From contig NC_080544.1 of the NCBI RefSeq assembly GCF_028640845.1, positions 58,356,711-58,420,710 of the forward strand: DNA of 64,000 nt, read 5' to 3'. The notes under the pieces were generated by a model. It was not told where the DNA came from, made no database searches, and saw only the letters and a list, made by a program, of their open reading frames with translations. The DNA is from Ahaetulla prasina (Eukaryota > Chordata > Lepidosauria > Squamata > Colubridae). Position 1 is the first letter of the stretch, and every line of letters begins with the position of its first letter. The position numbers and the translations under genes are program-made. Below, piece by piece: positions 48,301-60,849 of this stretch.

Positions 48301-49478
48301 CTATCTCTCCGACCGGTCGCAGACGGTGTTGACAGGGGGCAGAGGTCGGCGCGAGGTGCCTCACTTGTGGGGTCCCGCAGGGGTCGATTCTCTCGCCCTG
48401 CTGTTCAACATCTACATGAAGCCGTTGGGTGAGATCATCAGTGGCTTCGGGTGAGATACCAACAGTACGCTGATGACACCCAGCTGTACTTTTCCACCCG
48501 GGCCACCCCAATGAAGTTGTTGAAGTGCTGTCCCGGTGTTTGGAAGCCATACGGGTCTGGATGGGGAGAAACAGGCTCAAGCTTAATCCCTCCAAGACGG
48601 AGTGGCTGTGGATGCCGGCATCCCGATTCAGACAACTGCAGCCGCGGTTGACTGTTGGAGGCGAGTTACTGGCCCCAAAGGATAGGGTGCGCAACTTAGG
48701 TGTCCTCCTGGATGATCGGCTGTCGTTTGAAGATCATTTGACGGCCGTCTCCAGGAGGGCCTTCCACCAGGTCCGCCTGGTTCGGCAGTTGCGCCCCTTC
48801 CTTGATCGGGATGCCTTGTGCACAGTCACTCATGCGCTCGTTACCTCTCGCTTGGATTATTGTAATGCTCTCTACATGGGGCTCCCCCTGAAGTGCACTC
48901 GGGGGCTTCAGTTAGTCAGAATGCAGCTGCGCGGGTGATAGAGGAGCTACGCGTAGCTCCCATGTAACACCGCTCCTCGCAGACTGCACTGGCTACCTGT
49001 GGCCTTACGAGTGCACGTTAAGGTGTTGGTTACGACCTTTAAAGCGCTCCATGGCTTAGGGCCTGGGTACTTACGGGACCGCCTGCTGTTACCACATGCC
49101 TCCCACCGACCCGTACGCTCTCACAGAGAGGGACTTCTCAGGGTGCCGTCCGCCAAACAATGTCGGCTGGCGGCCCCAGGAAGGGCCTTCTCTGTGGGGC
49201 TCCACACTCTGGAACGAGCTTCCCCAGGTTTCGCCAAATACCTGACCTTGGACTTTCCGCGAACTGAAGACACACCTTTTTATCCGCTGGGCTGGCTTAA
49301 ATTGAATTTTAAATGTTAAATTTTATTAATTTTAAATGGGGTTTTAGTGTATGGTAAATTTTAAATTTTCAGGCTAATTTAAATAAGTTTTTAAATTGCA
49401 TTTTAATTGTATTTTGTATTGTTTTCTAATCCACAGACACTTTACTAATCGAAAGATAATCAACTACATAGACTCAAC
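45370..49478 (+). pseudogene. L2-type LINE, near full length but frame-broken
   Basis: A 4.1-kb GC-rich island in AT-rich DNA. In order: a GC-rich 5' region (GATGGCGGCGG), an endonuclease domain (GGGVAVVIKEDLEP in 46681-46944, then MGDFNLPS near 46950 and a SDHFS motif near 47148), and reverse transcriptase pieces NYRPVSNLRFVAKVVESAV (about 47994), DLSAAFDTIDHG (about 48207), LFNIYMKPLG, YADDTQLYF (about 48468), NRLKLNPSKTEWL and LGVLLDDRLSFEDHL. The C-terminal SRLDYCNALYMGLPLK is at 48847 onward. These are typical of the L2 clade. The pieces lie in at least three frames with several stops, so it cannot encode a working protein. Both ends coincide with the ~470-bp direct repeats. Confidence 0.88.
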
Positions 49479-49951
49479 TGAAATATTAGTTCAAGATATT
49501 TGAGGAATGTTTTTAAAACTCTGAGCAGTTATCCAAAATGTTGTGTATTTTCATATATGAGTCTTGTCATCTCATCACAATAAATACTATGCTGACAACT
49601 GTAGTTTCTATGGTGTATACTCCAGTATGCAGGGGACATTTATAATTATGATATGTTTCAACTATTTATTAATGCAAAAGAAACTTCTGTTGTATCTATT
49701 TCACAGATAAAAACTCCAAACAACTGCAGCTTTTCAAACAACTCAAGAATCTTTGTTTCATTTCAGTATAATCCAGAATTATTGCTATATTCTTAACTTC
49801 AATCCTATTGACTGTAAGAAATTAGTAGTTCCCTGTGCAGTTCAAAAAACATACTTAGTTATTGTGATTCAGATAATAATCAAAACCAATTCCAGTTGCA
49901 ACACAGTTATACAAAGTGTAAAATAGGATCTGATAATCTTCAGATTATCAA
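49479..49951. repeat. ~470-bp direct repeat, right copy flanking L2 LINE
   Basis: Partner of 44904-45369. It contains an 11-bp insertion (about 49643-49655) and lacks 4 bp (AACA near 49526). Unique sequence resumes at 'gacatggatc'. Confidence 0.93.
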
Positions 49952-50878
49952 GACATGGATCACAGCAGTAAAATTAGATAAGGCATGTCTGTGTAATATC
50001 ACAGTGCAGAAAGCTAAGTTTATTTCAGAAGCAAATCCAAACAGTTCTCACTGACTAATTGGATGAAGAGAGAAATATATGCACACAATCAGCCTTGGTG
50101 GCAGGTTGAGTGATTAGGATTTTGATTATGTGGTTCCCAAGCAACTTCTGCATATTTGATGTGCTTATAGGTTATCTTGGTTTACTAAGGAAATATGCTT
50201 CATGGAGCAGGTGAACAAATATCAAGGACATAGATGATAAAAACAGAAAAGGGAACAGAGGGCCAATGATGTGTCATTGAAAAAGAAATGTTTTTTATTT
50301 GCTTCCGTTGTATCTCCTGAAAATCATCTGAAAGATTACTGTATGTGACTTCCTAATGTGATGAATGCACACTGCACAGTTTTTAAAAGATTTTCCACAT
50401 CCACTCATAGTTGTTGGGAGACAGATGTTCCTTAGTATGTTGATCAGGAGGAGAGCAACAAACATACCGACTTATACAGTTTGTTTCTGTGTATTTTGAG
50501 TCCAAGGACAGAGTGCTTGGAAGGATTTGAGCCACCACTACTTTTAGAGCCACCTGCCTTTTGGATGAATCTAGCCAAGAGGAACATGTTGAGGGAAGTG
50601 GGCTTTTTTTTTGTTGTTGTTATATTATTAATACTCCTTCAACTGAGGAGGGTGCAAAAGGCAGTGGTACATAGATAGAAATAGATGTAAGCTGGTATCA
50701 GGCTTAAAATTCCTTGTCAGGGTAGCTGAGTAGGTAGTGGCATATCAGTTCCAAGCACTCATGAATGAAATTGTTTTTTTAGATACTGTACATTTCAGGC
50801 TGCTTTCAGGCAGGGCCATAGAAAGAGATACGATTGGAGTAGAATCAAAGAATATAAGCTTTGGAAGGGCTTTTTTTC

Positions 50879-51392
50879 ATTTAGTCCACTGGTAGTCAAC
50901 CTGGTCCCTACTGCTCACTAGTGGGCGTTCCAGCTTTTATGGTGGGCAGTAGGGGTTTTGTCCGATACTGAAGCACTTTCCTTTTTTTAAATTTAATTGA
51001 CTTTTAAAAAAATTTTAATAGCATTATTTAAAAACATTTTCATTAGGTTTTCATAAAATTCCCCATGACAATTTAAATTTCTGAAAATATACTATTTGTA
51101 TTGCCCGCGTATAAGTTTAGTTCACGTTACGTAAGTGACACTAAATGGCGCTATAGTGCGACCGCAAACAAAAGAGCCTTGTCCCAAAATAGCTTGCGCA
51201 TCTCCTCCCACATCACCCAGCTGTAACAGACAAGCAGAGCCGCCCCCAACCCAATCCACAATGCGCGAGAGGCATGTGCAGATGACGATACACGATTACT
51301 GTGGAACCAGTGGGCGGTTAGAAAATTTTACTACTAACAGAGATACAAAAGTGGGCAGTAGGTATAAAAAGGTTGACCACCCTGACTTAGTC
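50879..51392. mobile_element. hAT-type MITE, 498 bp, 8-bp target duplication
   Basis: The element is 50887-51384. The left terminus is CACTGGTAGTCAACCTGGTC and the right terminus reverse-complements to CAGGGTGGTCAACC, followed inwards on both sides by a TACTGCCCAC-like segment. The flanks ATTTAGTC (50879-50886) and ACTTAGTC (51385-51392) match at 7 of 8. The right half is GC-richer than its surroundings. The 96-residue open frame inside it has no recognised domain. Confidence 0.82.
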
Positions 51393-51779
51393 CAATTCTT
51401 TGTCCAATGGGGAATCTACAATTAGACGATAACTGATCTCATGAAATATGTTTAAACATTTCCAATGAAGGAAAGTCCATCATCTCCTGAGGCAGTCTGT
51501 TCCACTGTTCCTACCATTGAGATTTTGTCTGGTTGTTTACCCAAATATTGGTCCAGCTCAATCATTGTACTGTGGGTTATATTCTCTCTCCTTATTATTC
51601 AACAGCCATAAAATTAACAGCATCAGCTTCAGGAAGAATCCTGAAGTTCTGTTAACTGAGATATCCCCTTAAAGACACAAACCACAAATCTCATTTTTAA
51701 CCTGTTGTACTTCATGCATTCTGTAATATGGTTCACATATGATAAAAATGAGGAGTTCACCATACCTTCTTCTGGAAGG

Positions 51780-52000
51780 GAACTCAGAAATTACAACAAG
51801 TCCAGAACCTAGTGGTTAGAGTTGTGTCAAATACTTTCTGAAGGGAGCATGTAACACCAGTTACAGAGAGGTGCACCAGCCTGGGAGAAGACACAGTGGG
51901 AACTTAATACAAGGGTGTTCTTAGTGGCAGCTTCAGCGTTTTGGAATTCTCACCCCTAAAAACTTGATCTGCCTTTCTGTACTTTGTTTTAAGAAGAATT
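51780..52000 (+). mobile_element. L2 LINE 3' relic
   Basis: Degenerate L2 C-terminal coding traces: 'acaacaagtccagaaccta' corresponds to the QLVQN-type motif, 'catgtaacaccagttacaga' to the H-V-T-P segment, and 'gttttggaattctcaccc' to the LWNSLP-type end. It is much older than the element at 45370-49478. Confidence 0.45.
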
Positions 52001-54787
52001 TTAGAAATAGCTTTTATATTCTAGCCTCTTTATTTGCTTATAGGCTGTTTTACACATTTTTATGATCTAAATAAGGTTTTTAATTATTTATGATACTCTT
52101 ATTTTATGAATAGAAATAAACTTAGTATTTATTGTTGACTGAAAAGTCTTCAGAATTTTTGTTGTAGTTATCTGCCATGGTTTGCCAGAAGTGTGCAGTA
52201 AAGAAATATGAATGAAATAAATCAGAAATAAAGAAACACAGAATTACTTAAATAGATATGCTTGGTGCAGTAGATCACAAGTGTTACATGATGATTGTTT
52301 GGAATATACTTTCTAAGACATATAGCAACTGTTAATAAGACCTGAATATGCCAAGACCTACAACTGTTAATACTATATACTTCAGATATCAGATTTGTGA
52401 GCTGTTCTGACCAGCTTTAATTGTGCTAAAATGTCACCAGAAGATATTCAATGCCAGAGAATGCCAGCATAATTCAGAATTTTTTAGTTTGCAACCAACA
52501 TCAGTCTGTAGGGAATGCTTGGAGTTTTCATGCTTCCTTCATGCCATTTCATCAATTTCACAGTAATTCAGGTATGGGAAAACAAGTTTTCACGTGTGCT
52601 TAAATGTGTTTCTTCAAAGCCCATTTGAGACTTTCAAAATTATTTACAAGCAGAAAGATATGATCAGATGTTTAACATACATGGATAAGAGTCAAACATG
52701 TTTAATCCGAAGCAATTTAAGTTTCCGTAAGACTATGGTGTGAATTGTCACTTATTTCTTTAGTCAGTTATTTTCAGAGTTTAAGATGATACCAGGAAAA
52801 AATATGCTCTCATTTAAACTTTATTCCAAGTAAAAAAAAAACTTAGGTAATCTTAATTTTTAAATATAAAATTAAGAATTCCTGCATTAGAAACAGATGC
52901 AAAGCAAATAGCTGAAATAGTAGCTCTAATTCAATAACTTTAATTCTACGGTCTAGTGAAAACTAGAATGGCACCAAGGAAAGCCATATATGGGTCTTTT
53001 TTAATGCCCAAAGATATTCTGAAGAATTCAAATGTTGATGAATTCCTGTAATATGTTGATTGATGGGTAACCGAGAATGAATTTTTTTAAAAAAAATCCC
53101 TCTACAAGAACAGAAAAAGAAAAAATACATAACATCATGTTGTAAGCAAAATACAAAGTAGGAAAAACTTAGAATATCTTCCCCTTACTCCCTTTTTATA
53201 TGCATAACATATAAGACAGCAAGAATATTATAGGGTTGGATAAACTCTTTCAGGTTTATATTTAATCACTGCAAAATATTAAAATTAAATTCCAATATAT
53301 ATGTTTGAAGTAGATTCCACATTTGTGATAAAACTTCCTTGTATTGATATGATCCATTAACAAATAAAAAACTAAATTAAAATGTCCACATAGAATTATA
53401 TGTTCTATTTGAATATTAAAAATGAGCAAAGCATCAATTTTAACTTTTGTTGGCATAATAAAGCTGATTATCCAAACATTTAATCACCAAGATTTTAAAA
53501 ATGTTTTTAGTGTGAAATGTCTCATTATACTATCAGTTTTGAGAATTTATCAATGAAAATAACTATACATCAAATTTCATTTTTAGGTCAGTGGTGTATA
53601 CCTATAACTACTACCATACAGTATTTCTACAAGTACTAAATTTATATCCACATCTACATAATTATGTTGTTTTTCTGACCATCAAGTATTAAAGCTTATA
53701 TAAAATCAAGTGTGCTGATTCTCTACTTTGGTCCTGCCCAAATAGAAATGACGAATATATAAATAGCCTTTTGACTTATTTGTTTTGCAACTGAAGAACA
53801 TTTTAATCTCATTCATAGCTGTCTCATGTGAGCATTGGGTTTCCTAGGCACTAGTAGCATTAGCACCCACGCTAACAGTTATTCAGCTGAATGAGTAGTT
53901 TAATGCTGAAAATGGGTTGCTGTGGAGAGAGTCATACAAGCAAGTAAGACTTAGTAAGGGCACTGGTGCACAGGTTTAGCCAGTCTATTGCTTCTGTTGA
54001 TATTTATTCTTGTCTCTCTCCCCCCACCCCATATGTTGCAACAGAACAAAGACTAAGTGTAGCATTTGAAATATGCCAACAACCTCTGTCACCTCAATCC
54101 GTTTACAAGATTAAATCAAGTAACATCCACAGACTTCAGTGGTATCAATTACCTAAATTCATTCCTGTTTCTTCACACCTATATATAGTCCTATAAGCTT
54201 CATCTTCATCTTCAAATAGCACTCCTTATATTTGTTATAAAAGCTCAACAAACTACTGGACCTATCTTCTTTTCTTATGTAACAGACCATTGGTATCATT
54301 TTCTCATGTTGCTTGATAATATTAAGAATTCAAATCTTGAGCTTGAATGGTTTTCTATGCTTAATGGGTTTGCAAAGCATTATGTTTTTAAGAATACAGA
54401 AATTTATTCTTTTGGTTAAAAAGTGAGTAACTTGGTACTCACCAAACTATTCACAAATACTATATGTCTTCCAAATTAAATAGCAATTAAGTTAAAAAAC
54501 ATTTTAATGTCTATAAATCTTGTGTTTTCAGATATAAATGCCGAATCTTGTGAAAAGTTATGTGAGAACATTTTGCCGTTCCAAAATTAGATGACATGCT
54601 GCTTGACGTGCTGTAGGAAAGAAATTAGCAGGGCTGGAAAACGAACAGATGACGGTCACAGTGATGGCTTAAATCTATTGCTTGTGTATGAAAATTCCTT
54701 GTTTCCTTGTGAATCATCATTTCTCCTTTCCCCATTTAGCTTTTTTTTAATTTTTCAGTTCATTATATGTTTTGTAGGGAAAAAAGA

Positions 54788-54813
54788 ACACACACACACA
54801 CACACACACACAC
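54788..54813. repeat. (AC)n microsatellite
   Basis: An uninterrupted run of about 13 AC units. Confidence 0.95.
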
Positions 54814-57399
54814 ATACTGTATATAGGTATTTTCTTATAGATCAAGAATGACCTCCTAACGAAACTGGGAAACTATTTCAATGATATTGTCTGTCAATCA
54901 GGTACTACAGAGAAATGGTATCATGTTTATTCTGTGAAAATAGCCATCCAATTGTGTTTCATTAATTCATCCAATAACTTTAAATTTTGCATAAATGTCA
55001 TGTTCATTTTAGACTCAAAAATAGAAAATCTTATGCGGAGAAAAGAAATGATGCTAACTAAAAGTGTGATGAAATACAAGCTATCTAAAGGAAGTTTAGA
55101 CACATTTTATACAGGGCAATTTAGACAAAGTTCGGTAGTCACTTCAGGAGACAGCTACTCAATACAAGCAAACCTAGCCTTTCAGCTATTTGCATGGAAT
55201 TCCTAGTATTTTTTTCCTTTCTGCAGAAGTATTTGCCACATAAGGTTCTTTCTGTTCTCTATACTGCTCTGCTACCTGAAGTATGATTTTTTTACCTTAT
55301 CCATTGCCAATATTAAATCTGACTGTAAGCTTTGTTCTGCATGTGGATGGGGAAATAGCACCTGTTGTTTTTCACCTGTGATTACAATACGTTTTGAGCC
55401 AACTCTTTTCAATGAAACAATTCCAGAGAGACTTCCCTATCCTGTGCTTTGTCAAAAAATAGTCATAAATAAAGTAAGAACACCTTTACAAACAGCAAAT
55501 CAAAATGTCCAATTGTGCATTTGGACCTATGCAAATGAGCACTTTACGGAACAAAATTTATAGTAAAAATAGAATCTAAAATACTTTCTAACTACCTATT
55601 CTGCCAATATTGGTAAAGAAAGCAAAGTGAAGCATAAAACTAGTTAAGAAAAGGAATTGAGTGATATCATGACACTATAAAAATGAATTGTGAATAAAAG
55701 CAAACTTGACAATAAATAAACATGTAATGTTATTATAAAAAATCATCAAATATTAGAATTTGGAAATTATCCTTCCAAACTGCTGTTTGTTCAGATCAAG
55801 TTTAGTTTTATAATAAAGTTGGAGAAATGGTGTATATGTTTACACGTTTACCATGTAAATGTAAAATGAAGGAAACTCTTAAATTAAGCCTGATAGATTC
55901 TTTTAAAATATTACACTTTAGAAAAGGGTTTTGAATTTAATGAATCTCAGAAAAGCCTCTACGTCTTTTAAATTTCATATATTTCCTTCATTTATGAATA
56001 TTCTTCATAAACACAGTTCCATGGCGACAAGATATTATTACGGCAGCAGTAGTAATGAAGATTGCCTTTATTTCACTATGGGATTCCATACAATAGTAGA
56101 ATCTTAAGAACATACCCAAGATATTTATTTCAGGTAAGTATGCTGGAAAAATCTCTGAAGATTTAATCATATCCAGACTACCATGACCAGTCATATGAAA
56201 AATGTGTACCAAGCAAGTGGTCACATAAATAAAAAAAAATAGAATGTGGAGACAGAAGAAATGTAGTATGAGAAGCTATCTGGATTGGCCTCTTTCCAAT
56301 CAGTACTTCTACAAAAAGAAGATCTGAAATAAAAGTTTTCAGCAGAGGAAAGATGAGCAGTTTAGGAAGAGCACTTTCCCCTACATGACCCTGATAATTT
56401 GCCAGAGTGATTGGACTTGCTAATTAAAAATAGCAAAACAGAGACATGAGCAGAACCCTACAAAAATACCATGTGTCTTGTGATCCTGAAATAGTCAGAC
56501 ATCACAAACAAAAGCAAATCAAAATCTGAGAGCCTGAATAATTCCCCAAATTTGTAAATTAATTGTCACAAGTTCCACAAAAAAGGGAGGAGACTGAGAG
56601 GTAGCAATCTTCTATCTATACAATATTATACATGACCAGTATTAAGAACAAGGTAACAGTAATCTAAGCATTTTGGGAGGAGTCCTTTGAGAGAGTTCAA
56701 AAACATACAGTGTTTAAAAACTTGTAATGGTTAAACTTTTTGTCACTCTAAAGATAATGCAATACTGCATATAATCTAGTGTCCATACTCATCTATGATC
56801 ATTTCATGTTGGCTACTTTCTAGTTTTATATCTGTATTAGATCTATTAGATTATTTTCTACACATACAATAGTTTCTGGAATACTTCTCTGCTTCATGTA
56901 GCAGAATGTCCATCATATCAGTCATTTATGTGCTGAGGGGTCACTTGGAATATACAGACATAGATTCATGAATTTAAAAATATCTCATTTGTATAATATT
57001 TAATGATTTCCTGACAGGGCTAGATATACTATACTATATACTATTCATATTCATCCATATTAATAATTCTACATAATAATTTTTAATGGTTTAGCCAACT
57101 ATTTAGTTTATAATCCACATTGAGAAGTAAGGTGGGCCTGTTAAATGTCAATTCTTGTGAATTTTTTAAGATTCAAAATTATCTTAGGTGACTTCTGGTA
57201 AGACTCTGGTAAGGGGTGTTCTTTGTGCAAACTATTGCCCAAAAAGAAAAATTTAGACTATTTGAATTTTTTTTATAAAACTCTCCTAACAGTTCATCAG
57301 AGACTTTCCACTTTGAATTGAATTAACTACTTCTGAAATTTCTGAAATAGACAAAGGCGATTCCATTAATTATATATCTTCTGAAGCTAATTCTAGGAA

Positions 57400-58336
57400 T
57401 ATTTATTTAAATATTTATTAATTTTTACTGGTGAGGGATTATTTGAGAATATAATTGCTAAAAAATTGTTTGAATTCTTTACTTATATCTTTGGTTTTAT
57501 TCACTATTTGTCCATTGTTGTTTTTAATTTTCATACACCACCAAAAACTAAAAAGCAAATTTCTACAGTGTTAAAGATTCGAACAATATATAACTTTTTA
57601 AAATATTTAGGCAGCATAATTAGTAAGAATGTTAACAAATTAGTACCTAATAATTCTATAACAACATGAAAAAAGTTAAATAGGGAAATGCAAAACTGTA
57701 CTTCAAAACATGTTAACATTTTAGGGAGAACTGCAGTGGTAAAAATGAAAATCCTTTAATGGCTCAACTTTCTATTCGAATGCTTCCCAATGGAAATTTC
57801 AGAACATGATTTAAGCCCTTGGGAGGAAAAATAGAAAGCTTCTGCTTTGATGAGAGAGAGAGAGAGAGAGAGAGAATAAATAAAAGAATTTTATATAAGC
57901 CTCAGAAACAACGCCTTAGGCATGCCCAATTTAATAATGTATTATGAAGCAGCACAGTTAGGACATATGATTCCATTTATTATGGAAGACATTTCTAAAC
58001 AGCAAATTCAGATTGAAACTATATTACAGCCAAATAATTTTGTATATCAATTATTTTTTCATCTAAAGTATTTTTCTAGAATAAAGAAATTTGAAAATGT
58101 TGTAACTAAATTGATGCTTTAAATTTGGAAGCTTTGAAAAAAGATATTTCTTAAACTCCTTAATTTTTTTTTATAATAATAAGGAAACTCTCAATAAAGA
58201 TCAGATAGACCAATGAATAGTTGATAAATGATATGGCTCTTTGAGTATCATATCTTTTTGTGTAACAGAAAGAACTTTCGCAACATGGTCTTATAATGTT
58301 TATGGAGATTCTTAATCATCTAGGTCATGGTTTTCG
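57400..58336 (+). mobile_element. L1-type LINE relic, left part
   Basis: Scattered ORF2 traces in order: an ILxFLKYLGSIIS-like stretch near 57590, LGRTAVVKMKIL near 57722, and GMPNLIMYYEAAQLGHMIPF near 57919. They match the order of the thumb/C-terminal motifs of L1 and parallel those at 36005. There are many stops and a (GA)n tract at 57851-57875. The same element resumes after the fold-back element and after the gypsy insertion. The left boundary is approximate. Confidence 0.65.
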
Positions 58337-58513
58337 CAAGGGTGCTTTTTCAAAAGGCAACTGGACTTTTTCTTGAAAATGTTTCACTTTTCCTCCAAGA
58401 AGCTTCTTCAGTACCTGAGGTGAACTTCAGAAGAAGCTTCTTGGATAAGAAGTGAAATGTTTTCAAGAAAAAAAAATAAAAAAGTCCAATTGTCTTTTGA
58501 AAAAGCACCCTTG
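58337..58513. mobile_element. Fold-back (palindromic) element
   Basis: The left end CAAGGGTGCTTTTTCAAAAG is mirrored by CTTTTGAAAAAGCACCCTTG at the right end. The complementarity continues through GTCCA, CTTGAAAA and CCAAGAAGCTTCTTC across almost the whole 177 bp. It would form a near-continuous hairpin. It interrupts the L1 relic. Confidence 0.85.
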
Positions 58514-58785
58514 GAACATAAAGTTTGAAAATTTGATACTTTACTATTTAAGAACAACAAAAAGGAATAATCTCAAAAAAAATATAGGTTATTACTGCAG
58601 TTAGAAATAGGAGATCCACCATTTGTTTAAAGGAAGTTTGGGATATTGGGAATCCCATTCAAGAGATAAATTGGCAGAAATTATGGAAAGATAGATTCAC
58701 CTCAGCTACAATGGGATAACTGCAAAGGAGGATTATGCATTACTACCACTTGATTTTCATTAGATTGGCACATATATATCAAAAC
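58514..58785 (+). mobile_element. L1-type LINE relic, middle part
   Basis: Between the fold-back element and the gypsy left end the L1 trace continues: VWDIGNPIQEINWQKLWKD near 58630, then HYYHLIFIRLAHIYQN up to 58785, matching the FYKMFYRWHL region of other L1 copies here. The last five bases AAAAC are the gypsy target site. Confidence 0.7.
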
Positions 58786-58962
58786 TGTTATGTATCTTTA
58801 AATGTTTTGGCGGGAAACAAGCACGTTGCTGATTGGTTGAAGCCGCCGGTTAAACAGTATATAAGGAGAGGTTTTTCCCCAGCCAGGTTGCTGGGTTCAC
58901 CCTATATTAAAGAGCTGTTGTCACTACCCTGGTCTCCAGCCTCGTTACTTCCGAACTTAACA
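58786..58962 (+). repeat. 5' LTR of gypsy element
   Basis: 177 bp, TGTTATG...AACTTAACA. It contains GTATATAAGG (about 58857), a likely TATA box, and TATTAAAG (about 58903), a possible poly(A) signal. Identical to the 3' LTR except for one missing C near 58951. Confidence 0.95.
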
Positions 58963-58963
58963 C

Positions 58964-58981
58964 TGGCGGCGAAGGTGGGAT
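58964..58981 (+). other. Putative tRNA primer-binding site
   Basis: An 18-base stretch starting TGG, two bases past the 5' LTR (TGGCGGCGAAGGTGGGAT), is in the usual place for a primer-binding site. The matching tRNA was not identified. Confidence 0.55.
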
Positions 58982-59089
58982 CTCGAGGCTAAGGAGCACC
59001 AGAACCGAGCTGAAGCACGGAAGAACCGAACCCAGCAAACCCAGGGCAGAAAGCGGAGATGGCCAGTTACACTCCGCCCGCTTGACCCA

Positions 59090-59800
59090 GCCAGAGAGAA
59101 ATGGGGAACGACATGACCCGTTTGAAAGCTTTCTAGAAGCAAACGAACTGCAAGGAGTTCCAGACAACCGCAAAGGGCATACTTCTTGAGCCACTGCGGT
59201 CCGAGGTCATCGACATCGCGGAAGCCCTGGCAGAGCCAACGCCGTACAATCGGTATCGTGGCAAACTCTGCAAACCCTGCTAAAAACCATTTCGCGCCAA
59301 CGCCGTCCAAATACGTGCGGCGTTTTGAATTTGGAGAGCGACAGCAGAGGCGAATCCATCAGCGACTACATGGCCGCCCTGCGGAAGGCATCCAAAGACT
59401 GTGGGTACCGAGACCTGGACGAGGCGCTGCTGGAGCAACTCATCCGTGGGGTCAGAGACATGCCTTTGCGGAGGCGGCTGCTATCAAAAAGCAATCTAAC
59501 GCTGGCAAACGCCCTGGACGAAGCCAGAGCGCATGAAATGTCCACCCAAGCGGCGGAGACCCTGCAAAAGCCTCTCACACCGGCGAGCACAAAATCAACC
59601 CCGTGCACCAAGAAGAGATCCAGACCGAATCAGGCGGTGAGGATGAGGAAGGGTTTGTCGAACCGAGAACGCGCAAAGAAGACCGGGACGAATGCGGAAG
59701 TTGCGGAGGTCAACACCAGCGCCAACACTGCAAGTTCAAGGACGCTACATGTCGGCGGTGCGAGAAGAAGGGCACCTAGCTCAAGTCTGTCGAGCTCCCC
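59090..59800 (+). pseudogene. gypsy gag region (broken)
   Basis: Capsid-like segments in shifting frames include SISDYMAALRKASKDCGY and LEQLIRGVRDMPLRRRLL (59325 onward). Farther on, two Cys/His zinc-knuckle motifs (CGSCGGQH...HC and CRRCEKKGH-type) lie near 59700-59780 in another frame, and the frame breaks inside the second knuckle. The start codon is uncertain. Confidence 0.75.
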
Positions 59801-59926
59801 AACCTTCCGCCGAAAATTCAAATCGGCCAATCAGAGCGCTGGATCGGCAAGGCGACCCGTGATTGGCTCAAACAAAAAGCGCGAACTCGAATCAAACGAC
59901 TGTGATCATAGGCGCGCCTCAACCCG

Positions 59927-60346
59927 GTGGAGAAGAAGATCTTCACCAAACCCAAAATAGAAGGAGTGCCGTGCCGACTAGAAGTGGACACCGGGTCAGC
60001 GATCACCATCATGTCCTGGGACACTTTGCAAAGCTTCAGTCGCAAGCGCTACCTGCAAACACAACGGCTACGAGTCCACGACTACCAAGGGAATCGCATC
60101 CCTGTTCGAGGGACCACCTCTGTCCGAGGCGAGTACGGACCACACAAGAAGACCCTGCCCATCACGATCGTCGAAGGGACCCTGCCCAGTTTGTTGGGAC
60201 TAGACTGGTTCCGTGCATTGGGCATGGGAGTGACTGGCATCTACAGAAGTGACTGTAACCTAAAAGACACACTCATGAACGAGTTCAAGATGTCTTCAAG
60301 GACTGCCTGGGCAAGTACAAGGGGACCCCTATTTCCTTCAACTTAG
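59927..60346 (+). pseudogene. gypsy protease region
   Basis: One frame carries an aspartic protease active-site motif (VDTGSAITIMSW, near 59985) and the LLGLDWFRALG motif (near 60195) expected at the protease C-terminal side. This local frame is open; the connection to reverse transcriptase is broken by a stop near 60344. Confidence 0.8.
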
Positions 60347-60389
60347 ACCCCCAGGTAGCCCCCATTAGGTTAAAGGCAAGGAGAGTCCC

Positions 60390-60849
60390 ATTTGGCCTTA
60401 AACCTAAGATTGACAAGGAGATAGATAAGCTCATAAATCAGGGGATTCTGGTGCCAGTCGATCACGCAAAGTGGGAGACGCCAATCGTCACCCAGTAAAA
60501 CCAGATGGGTCAATTAGAATCTGCGCTGACTACAAGGCGACGTTAAACAAAGCCTTACAGAAAAGCGCTTACCGGTTCCGTGGTGCAACACTTGCTGCAC
60601 TCTTTGGGGCAAGGGCAAGTCTTTGCAAAGTTAGACTTGGCTCAAGCCTATCAACAACTGCCCGTAGACGCCAACACAGCCGAAGCCCAAACGATTGTAA
60701 CTCACAGAGGTGCTTTCAAGTGTACCCGATTACAATTTGGGGTGAGTGTGGCACCGGGGCTGTTCCAAAATTTAATGGAACGACTTCTGCAAGGGCTCCC
60801 AGGGGTAGTTCCCTACTTCGATGATGTATTGATATCAGCTGAAATTTAG
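60390..60849 (+). pseudogene. gypsy reverse transcriptase (broken)
   Basis: The motifs are IRICADYKATLN (near 60508), AKLDLAQAYQQLPVD (near 60625), LQFGVSVAPGLFQNLM (near 60732) and the catalytic YFDDVLIS (near 60811). They lie in two frames, with a shift between the palm motifs and a stop at 60847. The fingers region (P-V-D-H-A-K-W-x-T-P-I-V) lies near 60455. Confidence 0.85.

Noticed and set aside
51135..51425. 96-residue frame
   Set aside because: It lies mostly inside the hAT MITE and has no domain.
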